Of a stretch of DNA of 20,345 nt, positions 7,106-12,885 are shown one piece after another. The position numbers and the translations under genes were made by a program. The stretch spans positions 1 to 20,345 of the forward strand of contig CAMHBH010000024.1 in NCBI GenBank assembly GCA_946183175.1, in the 5' to 3' direction. Source of the DNA: an uncultured Oscillibacter sp. Lineage in GTDB: Bacteria > Bacillota > Clostridia > Oscillospirales > Oscillospiraceae. How positions within the stretch are numbered: the first letter of the stretch is position 1; each line of letters opens with the position of its first letter. A model generated the notes under the pieces. It was not told the DNA's origin, made no database searches, and was given only the letters and a program-made list of their open reading frames with translations.

Positions 7106-8587
7106 TTACGACACCGTAAGGCCGTATTTCTCGACATCCATCAACACCGCGCCCCCGTCCGCCTCAAAGCTGATACAGTCGGCGGAGTCGGGCGTGTGGA
7201 GCAACAGCGACGCCGCCTGTTCGCCGTCGTTTACGAACAGTTCCAGACTGTGCCTGTCCATCACGAGGCGGAGTTTCAATTCGCCGTTGCGCTCCCGGAC
7301 GGCGAAAGTCCGCGTATGCACGATGTCGTAGGGCGCGCCGCAACGACTGCGGTCAATTTGAATTACGCCGCTGTCGGGCTTATAGCACACGCTTGTCTCG
7401 CGTTCGCCGTCCTTGGCCACGCGTACCTTGAACTCGCGGTAGCCCTTCTCAAAAGCCGGGCGAACGGAGAGTATCATATCCAGCACGCGCCCCCGGACGC
7501 CCTCCAGGCTGACCTCCTCCGTCACCAGGACATTCCGGTACAGGACGGGCTCCGTACGGTAGCGCTCCAACTCCCGCACGGGGTTCTGTACGAGGCAGCC
7601 GCCGCGGATGGACAATTCCCTCGGTATCGTCATTTCGCCGTGGTAATGCGCGTCCTCCGGGTGACAGTTCATGGTTGCCCAGTTCTGCATCCAGGCGACC
7701 ATGACACGGCGTCCGTCCGGGGTTTCCAGGGTCTGCGTCGCGTAGAAGTCCAGGCCGTAGTCGATGGATTGGACGTTCTCCCGCGAAAACGCGCCGCTCT
7801 CCGGGTCATAGCGGCCTATGAAGTAGATAGCCCCGTAACCCGCGTGGAACTGTAAGCCCAGAGGCCGCATTTCCATGGGGCTGACCAAAAGCACATGCTT
7901 TCCGTCCAGCGGGAAGAAGTCCGGGCACTCCCACATTTTCCCGTACTGGTTCTGACAGCGTTCCAGTACGCTCCTGAACGCCCAGGCGAAGCCGTCGCGG
8001 CTCTCGAAGAGCAACACCGCGCCGCTTCCGTCCTCGGCGCGCGTGACCGTCACCGCGCGATAGCTCCCGTCCGGCTCGCGCCAGATTTTCGGGTCGCGGA
8101 AGTCGAACGGCGAACAGCCCGCCGGGAGGTCCTGCGCCGTCAGTACCGGATTCCCGGCGTACTTCTCGTAGTCGCGCCCGTCGCCGACGGCCAGACACTG
8201 CCTCTGGTAGTATAGCTCCTGCTCTCCGCGCGCCCTGCGCCCGGTGTACATTAAGAGCTGACGCCCGTCGGGGAGTTCGACCGCGCCGCCAGACCAGCAC
8301 CCGTCGAGGTCGTAGTCGGAATCGGGGGCCAGCGCCGCCGGGAGGTGTTCCCAGCGGATGAAATCTTTTGTCGTCAGGTGTCCCCAGTGCATGGGCCCCC
8401 ACTTCGTCGAATAGGGGTGGTACTGGTAAAACAAATGGTACGCTCCCCGGTAAAAGGAAAAGCCGTTGGGGTCGTTCATCCAGCCGATGGCCGGCGTGGC
8501 ATGAAAGACCGCGCGTTCCGATTCGGGGACAGTCGGTTGATAAGTCGCCTCAAATTCGCGCGCGTTGCGTAGTGTTTCACTTACCAT
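7106..8587 (-). CDS. sacA: Cytoplasmic GH32 sucrose-6-phosphate hydrolase / beta-fructofuranosidase
   Basis: The product has 493 aa and no signal peptide. The ATG at 8587 is chosen because GGGAGG lies 7 nt before it; an in-frame ATG 159 nt upstream would give an unrelated basic N-terminal extension with no ribosome site. GH32 motifs are intact: nucleophile Asp39 in WMNDPNG, Asp165 in FRDPKIW, acid/base Glu220 in MWECPDFF, and a C-terminal beta-sandwich ending near the stop. Length and layout match SacA/ScrB enzymes, which split sucrose or sucrose-6-phosphate inside the cell. It is followed after 44 nt by the secreted GH32 gene on the same strand, so a common message is likely. No PTS, ABC transporter, fructokinase or LacI regulator lies beside it here, so phosphorylated versus free sucrose as substrate remains open. 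Confidence 0.93.
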   Translation of the reverse strand: MVSETLRNAREFEATYQPTVPESERAVFHATPAIGWMNDPNGFSFYRGAYHLFYQYHPYSTKWGPMHWGHLTTKDFIRWEHLPAALAPDSDYDLDGCWSGGAVELPDGRQLLMYTGRRARGEQELYYQRQCLAVGDGRDYEKYAGNPVLTAQDLPAGCSPFDFRDPKIWREPDGSYRAVTVTRAEDGSGAVLLFESRDGFAWAFRSVLERCQNQYGKMWECPDFFPLDGKHVLLVSPMEMRPLGLQFHAGYGAIYFIGRYDPESGAFSRENVQSIDYGLDFYATQTLETPDGRRVMVAWMQNWATMNCHPEDAHYHGEMTIPRELSIRGGCLVQNPVRELERYRTEPVLYRNVLVTEEVSLEGVRGRVLDMILSVRPAFEKGYREFKVRVAKDGERETSVCYKPDSGVIQIDRSRCGAPYDIVHTRTFAVRERNGELKLRLVMDRHSLELFVNDGEQAASLLLHTPDSADCISFEADGGAVLMDVEKYGLTVS

Positions 8588-8717
8588 TCGGATTCCTCCC
8601 GCCAAACAGGCTCGCCCGGAACAAAGTCCAGTCACGCGGTTATAGTCCCGCCGCCGTATCGGCGCTTCTCTCTGACAGACACGGCGCGCTTTTGAACCGG
8701 GGAGCTTGAGTACGGCT

Positions 8718-8746
8718 ATCATATTACAAATGCACAATTTTGTCAA
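8718..8746 (-). promoter_or_regulatory. Sigma-A promoter for the GH32 operon
   Basis: On the minus strand TTGACA (8741-8746), 17 nt, then TATGAT (8718-8723). Transcription would start near 8711, giving a leader of about 124 nt before the ATG at 8587. I see no terminator/antiterminator pair in that leader, so control by a BglG-type antiterminator is not supported. Confidence 0.85.
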
Positions 8747-9197
8747 TCAATTCGGAGGTTTCAAAAGCACGTTTATGAACTGCTACAAATGTTATAACAT
8801 ATTTTGTAAAAAAAGCGAATATCTCTCCGCGCCCGTGAAGAATGTCACGCGCCCTTACGGTTCCGGTCGGAATGCCGTCAAGTCCTTATACCATATATGT
8901 GAAGGTTTGCGCCGCCGTCAATATCCCGCGCGATACTGTCATATTCTGTCATATCGCTTATGACTGCCCGTTTTGCGGATTATCACAAGGGCGTTTCGGG
9001 CGTACTGTACGCGCAACGCCCCGGTTCCGGAAAAGCGACTTGTCATAAGACTGTGAAAGGGCACTTTTCCGGCCCGAAGTTGGCCTTGCGCAAGCCTAAA
9101 ACAGTCCCGAAAAAAGCTCCGCCCGTCCGCGCGCGAAGTCCGACAAAAAAATCGGAGGAAAAAACGAAAAAAAGTTCAAGAATTTCAGATTACCCTA
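8747..9197. other. Intergenic region upstream of the GH32 operon, no convincing gene
   Basis: No frame here has both a ribosome site and protein-like composition. It contains a perfect 12-bp palindrome ATGTTATAACAT (8789-8800) flanked by TACAAA and TTTGTA; a doublet CTGTCATAT (8936-8944 and 8946-8954) with an inverted TTATGAC at 8959 and a further TGTCATA at 9041; the 10-bp palindrome CTTGCGCAAG near 9087; and A-rich tracts at about 9140-9180 just upstream of the next promoter. These could be regulator sites, but none matches an operator I can name. Confidence 0.5.
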
Positions 9198-9226
9198 TTG
9201 CGTTTTTCATCGTAAGCTATTATAAT
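9198..9226 (+). promoter_or_regulatory. Sigma-A promoter for the DUF6465 gene and downstream RNA
   Basis: TTGCGT (9198-9203), 17 nt, then a perfect TATAAT (9221-9226). A-tracts at about 9143-9176 lie just upstream and resemble an UP element. Start of transcription is expected near 9233. Confidence 0.85.
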
Positions 9227-9276
9227 ACCCTCATACCGGACACGCGGCAATCTATTTTTACTAGGAGGGTATTATT

Positions 9277-9621
9277 ATGGCAGACGACATCACCATGGAA
9301 GGACAGGAAATCATGCCGGAAGCGGTTCCCGAAAAGAAGCAGCGCAAGCCGCGCCGTAAAATGACGGAGGAAGAAAAGGCCGAGGCGAAGCGTAAGCGCG
9401 AGGAACGCAAGGCCCAGGCCGACAGCATGAAACCCGAGGTTTATGTGCAGTACGAGGGCTCGGAAGCCGTGATTAACGACCTCATTGACGCCGCCATCGC
9501 CAATTTCCGCAAGGAGAAGAAGCGCGCGAAAATCATCGAGTGCAAGCTGTACGTCAAACCCGAGGAGCGCGCCGCCTACTACGTTATCAACGGGGCCCAC
9601 GACGGGAAAATCGAATACTGA
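9277..9621 (+). CDS. Small DUF6465-like protein
   Basis: The product has 114 aa. AGGAGGG ends 7 nt before the ATG, which fixes the start. Residues 19-50 are highly charged (KKQRKPRRKMTEEEKAEAKR and onward) and probably helical or coiled; residues 52-114 form a compact alpha/beta part with PEVYVQYEGSEAVINDLID and LYVKPEERAAYYVINGAHDG. This second part fits DUF6465, a small family known to me from Clostridia with no established function. It is the only gene between the promoter at 9198 and the terminator at 9953, and no terminator follows its stop, so its message should run on through the putative structured RNA. Family call is from memory of the motif pattern and needs a profile search. Confidence 0.8.
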   Translation: MADDITMEGQEIMPEAVPEKKQRKPRRKMTEEEKAEAKRKREERKAQADSMKPEVYVQYEGSEAVINDLIDAAIANFRKEKKRAKIIECKLYVKPEERAAYYVINGAHDGKIEY

Positions 9622-9639
9622 TTTTCCGTACCGCGAAAG

Positions 9640-9982
9640 GACGGCACGGGGACACCCGAGAAAGTTTCCGTGCGGCGACTGTTCCGAATGCTCCGCTGTG
9701 CCGCCTCCACCCCAGTCGTAAGGGGACGCTAACCCCGAAACTCACGAGCGGCGCGAGCGATAAGGCTACTCTAACCCGCTTGGACGCCGCGCGGGCCGTT
9801 TCAGCCGCGTTTGGAATGCGTTATCGGACGGCGAAAAGCGCGCCGTCCCCGCCGTCCGGGATTTCGCGCAAACCATAAGGCAACGCTAGGGCCGGAAACG
9901 GCGGGGCGCGGGCCTTGCGTAAGCACAGGAGACCGCTAACATACAGGCACGGGAACCGGGTCACATACCCGGTTCTTTTTTT
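9640..9982 (+). ncRNA. Putative structured non-coding RNA (raiA motif possible, identity unproven)
   Basis: This non-coding stretch folds into many local helices. Seen by eye: GCACGG 9644-9649 with CCGTGC 9668-9673; CGACTG 9676-9681 with CAGTCG 9713-9718; GGGG 9722-9725 with CCCC 9733-9736 around ACGCTAA; CCCGC 9775-9779 with GCGGG 9791-9795; TTTG and GCG (9810-9820) with CGC and CAAA (9865-9872), enclosing an 8-bp helix GGACGGCG 9826-9833 / CGCCGTCC 9841-9848; and GCCG-GAAA-CGGC (9891-9902), a GNRA tetraloop. It ends in an intrinsic terminator. A phrase TAAGGnnACnCTAaccc recurs at 9719, 9761 and 9876. RNase P, tmRNA and SRP hallmarks are absent. The size, the conserved-looking unpaired phrases and the clostridial host make the raiA motif my best guess. 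It may be cut from the DUF6465 message, as I found no separate promoter. Confidence 0.5.
9953..9982 (+). terminator. Intrinsic terminator of the putative RNA, overlapping the kinase 3' end
   Basis: GAACCGGGT (9953-9961) pairs with ACCCGGTTC (9967-9975) over CACAT and is followed by seven T (9976-9982). The T-run lies only on the plus strand, so it terminates plus-strand transcription. The right arm and T-run lie within the last codons of the histidine kinase gene on the other strand. Confidence 0.92.
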
Positions 9983-11199
9983 CGTTCCGCAGGAGCCCGG
10001 CGGGAGAGCGGAAGTACGACGAAAAAGCGGGTGGAAGTCTCGTCGCTCTCCGCGCGGATAACCGCCTTATGTTCTTTCGCGATGGCGGCGGCGATACTCA
10101 GTCCAAGTCCGAAGCCGGACGATTCCCCGCGCGAGGCGTCGCCGCGGTAGAAGCGCTCAAAGACGTGGGAGAGCGTTTTCGGCGGAATCGGCGCGCCGGG
10201 ATTGCTGACGGTCAATTTCGCATGGCGTTCGGACTTCTCCAGCGTCAGGGACACCGCGCCGCCGTCCGCGCCGTACTTGAGGGCGTTGTCGAGAAAGACC
10301 GCTATCAGCCGCCGTAACTTTTCGGCGTCGCCGCTGACCGTGACCTCCGGCGCGATTTCGTATTGCAGGGGCTTTCCGGCCTCGAAGGCCACCGGTTCAA
10401 ACGACAGCGCGCAGTCCAGCGCCGTGTCCGACAGCGACACCTCCTCGCAAATCGCCGACGGGGCCTCGCTGTCGGCGCGCGCCAATGTCAGCATTTCCTC
10501 GACCAGCGTTTTCATACGCCCCGCCTCCGCGCGGATATTCCCGGCCCAGCGTTGCGGGCGCTCCGCAAGTCCCGACGCGTCCAGCAGTTCCGCGTTCGAC
10601 AGAATCACCGTCAGCGGCGTCTTCAACTCGTGCGACGCGTCCGACAGGAACTGCCGCTGCTGTCTCCACGCCCTCTCCACCGGGGCAACCGCCCAGTGCG
10701 ACAACACAACCGATATCCCCAGCAGGGGTATCAGCGCGAAGAGCACAATCACGAACTGCGACCGCACGATTTGCCGGAGCGTCTCCACCTCCATGGACAT
10801 GTCCACGAACGCGATACGCGTATACCAGCCGTTGCCCCGCCGGAGATAGCGCAGGCCGTACCCGGACAGTTTGCCCTTGTTTTCGGGCTGCTCCATGCAG
10901 GCGTTGACGATGTCCGTCAGGCGCTCCGTGCCCTGCAGCGACAGTTCGGCGTAAGTTCCGTTGGTGATATAAATTCCGCCGTTGCTGAAGATGTTGACCG
11001 CGAAGCAGGGCAGGGACACGGGCCGCCCGCCCATTTCGGAAACGGTTCCGCCCTTCATGGCGCGCCGCAAAACGTCCTCGCTGATACGTTCCAGATTCTC
11101 CCGCGCCGACACCACGGCGGCGCACGCCACCACCGCCAGTACAATCGTCACCAGCGACAGCGACAGCGCGACAAATTTCAAGCGCAGTTTCCGAAGCAT
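9961..11199 (-). CDS. Membrane sensor histidine kinase, partner of the OmpR-type regulator
   Basis: The product has 412 aa. Transmembrane segments at about 10-31 and 148-169 bracket a sensor part of about 115 residues outside the membrane. The phosphorylation site is His190 in FLSDASHELKTPL; the ATPase domain shows the N box (FLDNALKYG, Asn305), an F box (FERFYRGD) and the G2 box (GFGLGLSI). The G1 box reads SNPGAPIP, with Asn in place of the usual Asp, a variant I recall in many Gram-positive kinases. Only a very short stretch separates helix 2 from the H box, so a full HAMP domain is not evident. It should phosphorylate the regulator encoded 3 nt upstream. Its AAAAGGAG site lies inside the end of that gene, so translation is coupled. 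The signal sensed is unknown. Confidence 0.92.
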   Translation of the reverse strand: MLRKLRLKFVALSLSLVTIVLAVVACAAVVSARENLERISEDVLRRAMKGGTVSEMGGRPVSLPCFAVNIFSNGGIYITNGTYAELSLQGTERLTDIVNACMEQPENKGKLSGYGLRYLRRGNGWYTRIAFVDMSMEVETLRQIVRSQFVIVLFALIPLLGISVVLSHWAVAPVERAWRQQRQFLSDASHELKTPLTVILSNAELLDASGLAERPQRWAGNIRAEAGRMKTLVEEMLTLARADSEAPSAICEEVSLSDTALDCALSFEPVAFEAGKPLQYEIAPEVTVSGDAEKLRRLIAVFLDNALKYGADGGAVSLTLEKSERHAKLTVSNPGAPIPPKTLSHVFERFYRGDASRGESSGFGLGLSIAAAIAKEHKAVIRAESDETSTRFFVVLPLSRRAPAERKKEPGM

Positions 11200-11202
11200 A
11201 CG

Positions 11203-11874
11203 CTACTCCTTTTCCAGACAGTACCCCGCCATGCGTATCGTGCGGATACGAACCCCCGAGCGCAAATGCGACAGCTTCCGCCGCAGAAAGGAAATGTACA
11301 CCTCCACGCTGTTCTCGTCGCCGCTCTCGTAGCCCCAGATTTTCAGCAGGATGTTTTCCTTCGTCAGCACCACGTCGCGGTTGAGCATGAAAAGCTCCAT
11401 CAGGTCGTATTCCTTCTTGCTCAGCCGGAGACTCCGTTCCCCGCAGTGCAACAGGAAGCCGTTCTTTTCCAGCCGGAGGTCGCCGTACTCCATCACGCCC
11501 GTTTCGCGCAATTCGGGTTGACGGCGCGTCAGGGCCCGCAGACACGCAAGCAGTTCTTTCGGCTCGAAGGGCTTTGTCAGGTAGTAGTCGGCCCCGCTGT
11601 CGAGGCCCCGCACGCGGTCGGACACTTCCGAGCGCGCCGTCAGCAACAGTACCGGGAGGCCGCTTTTCGCCTCCCGGAGGCGTTGCAATACGGCGAAGCC
11701 GTCCAGTTTCGGGAGCATTACGTCTAAGACGCACACGTCGTAAATACCCGACAGGGCCTCGTCAAGCCCGCTCTCCCCGTCGTTGCACACGTCCACAGTA
11801 TAACCGTCCATTTCCAGCATATCCTTGAGAGTGGCGGCGAGGCGCGCTTCATCTTCCACGACCAGCACACGCAA
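11203..11874 (-). CDS. OmpR/PhoB-family response regulator
   Basis: The product has 223 aa: a receiver domain with the acidic pocket (VEDE), phosphoacceptor Asp51 (VLDVMLP), Thr79 and Lys101 (LTKPF), then a winged-helix DNA-binding domain from about residue 128 (LSKKEYDLMELFMLN; VYISFLRRKL; IRTIRMAGYCLE). I place the start at TTG 11872-11874, giving MRVLVVEDE, because AAGGAGG lies 8 nt before it. A GTG three codons earlier is directly fused to that Shine-Dalgarno and would leave no spacing. The Shine-Dalgarno overlaps the stop of the SDR gene (TAAGGAGG), so the SDR, regulator and kinase form a coupled operon. Targets cannot be read here; the divergent surface-protein promoter and its own promoter are obvious candidates. 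Confidence 0.92.
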   Translation of the reverse strand: MRVLVVEDEARLAATLKDMLEMDGYTVDVCNDGESGLDEALSGIYDVCVLDVMLPKLDGFAVLQRLREAKSGLPVLLLTARSEVSDRVRGLDSGADYYLTKPFEPKELLACLRALTRRQPELRETGVMEYGDLRLEKNGFLLHCGERSLRLSKKEYDLMELFMLNRDVVLTKENILLKIWGYESGDENSVEVYISFLRRKLSHLRSGVRIRTIRMAGYCLEKE

Positions 11875-11887
11875 CGTCTGCACCTCC

Positions 11888-12634
11888 TTATATAATAAAG
11901 CCGCCGTCGGCGGTCAGCACCTGTCCGGTCACGAAAGACGCGTCCTCCGAGCACAGAAACGCGGCGGCCTGCGCGATATCCTCCGGGGTACCCAGCCGTC
12001 CTAACGGCGTCTGCGCGGCGAGGTCGCGGAGGGTCTCCGCGCCGAGGACCTGTACCATGTCGGTGTCGATAACGCCGGGGGCAATACAGTTGACGCGGAT
12101 TCCCGACGTCGCGAGCTCCAGCGCAAGGGAACGCGTCAGCGCGATGAGCGCCGCCTTCGTGCAGGCGTAGGCGGTCTCACAGCTTGCGCCCCGGAGGCCC
12201 CAAATCGAGGAGATGTTCAGGATACAGCCGCGCTTCTCGTGTAGCATACGCGGCAGTACGGCGCGGATAGCGTTCCGGGCCCCGCCCAGATTCACCGCAA
12301 AGTAGCGGTTCCACAGCTCGTCGGTGATGTCCTGGAACAGGCACTGCCCCGCGACCCCTGCGTTGTTGACCAGTAACTCTACGGGGCCTAAGCGCGCTTC
12401 CGCCTCGTGAACCATGTGCGACACGGCGTCCATGTCCGCCACGTCCGCGCCGATTGCGATGGCCTCCCCGCCGCGCGCCCGGATTTCCCGAACCAGGCTT
12501 TCCCCGGCGTCGCGGCGCTCGTGCCAGTTCACGCACACCGGCCAGCCGTCCAGCGCGAGACGCAGCGCGATGGCCCGTCCGATTCCGCGGGAAGAGCCCG
12601 TTACCAGCGCGGCGACACGTCGTCTGACTGCCAT
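11888..12634 (-). CDS. Short-chain dehydrogenase/reductase, FabG-like
   Basis: The product has 248 aa, typical for classical SDRs. The Rossmann fold has TGSSRGIG (12-19), Asp63 in GADVAD, NNAG (90-93), the catalytic Ser142/143, Tyr156 and Lys160 in the YxxxK arrangement, and the C-terminal DASFVTGQVLTADGG. Such enzymes reduce a keto group or oxidise an alcohol with NAD(P)H; FabG itself reduces 3-oxoacyl-ACP. GGAGGG lies about 6 nt before the ATG. It is the first gene of an operon with a two-component system and is not beside fatty-acid genes, so a housekeeping FabG role is doubtful and its substrate is unknown. Confidence 0.9.
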   Translation of the reverse strand: MAVRRRVAALVTGSSRGIGRAIALRLALDGWPVCVNWHERRDAGESLVREIRARGGEAIAIGADVADMDAVSHMVHEAEARLGPVELLVNNAGVAGQCLFQDITDELWNRYFAVNLGGARNAIRAVLPRMLHEKRGCILNISSIWGLRGASCETAYACTKAALIALTRSLALELATSGIRVNCIAPGVIDTDMVQVLGAETLRDLAAQTPLGRLGTPEDIAQAAAFLCSEDASFVTGQVLTADGGFII

Positions 12635-12699
12635 AAAAATCCCTCCATATCTGACAGAATCACGGCGCGGGCGGAAACCGGAAATCCGTCCGCGAGTTT

Positions 12700-12728
12700 A
12701 CTATACCCTTTGAAAAAATGCTTGTCAA
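12700..12728 (-). promoter_or_regulatory. Sigma-A promoter for the SDR/two-component operon
   Basis: On the minus strand a perfect TTGACA (12723-12728), 17 nt, then TATAGT (12700-12705). Transcription would start near 12693, leaving a leader of about 60 nt. The two -35 boxes of this and the divergent promoter lie 35 nt apart. Confidence 0.87.
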
Positions 12729-12763
12729 GACCAGCGGCATGTGTAAATTTTCTGTGAACACGC

Positions 12764-12791
12764 TTGACAATCAGTGCCGATATGATATGCT
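12764..12791 (+). promoter_or_regulatory. Sigma-A promoter for the giant surface protein
   Basis: TTGACA (12764-12769), 16 nt, then TATGCT (12786-12791). Start of transcription is expected near 12798, giving a leader of about 88 nt that contains a terminator-like hairpin. Confidence 0.75.
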
Positions 12792-12814
12792 AGGAAGCGG
12801 AAAACTGTCTCCTT

Positions 12815-12851
12815 CCTGTTTTGGCGATATGCTGTCAAAACAGGACTTTTT
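12815..12851 (+). terminator. Terminator-like hairpin in the leader of the surface protein gene (possible attenuator)
   Basis: CCTGTTTTG (12815-12823) pairs perfectly with CAAAACAGG (12836-12844) over a 12-nt loop, followed by AC and five T (12847-12851). It lies between the promoter at 12764 and the ATG at 12886, where termination would shut the gene off. The stem is A/T-rich and thus only moderately stable. No upstream reading frame or clear antiterminator strand was found. Confidence 0.6.
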
Positions 12852-12885
12852 ACGACGGGCGGAAGATATCGGGGGAGGAAGCCGT

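Noticed and set aside
8706..8963. 85-codon plus-strand frame in the intergenic region
   Set aside because: It starts inside the minus-strand GH32 promoter and has no Shine-Dalgarno or protein-like pattern.
9485..9878. Short plus-strand frames across the RNA candidate
   Set aside because: They overlap the DUF6465 gene out of frame or run through hairpins. They are Arg/Ser/Pro-rich and lack ribosome sites.
9640..9982. RNase P RNA, tmRNA or an insertion-sequence end
   Set aside because: The core RNase P and tmRNA signature phrases are absent, and there is no transposase, terminal inverted repeat or target duplication nearby.
12750..12770. Possible CcpA cre site TGTGAACACGCTTGACA
   Set aside because: It fits the cre consensus only with an extra base and a mismatch in the core, and the overlap with the -35 box explains much of the similarity.
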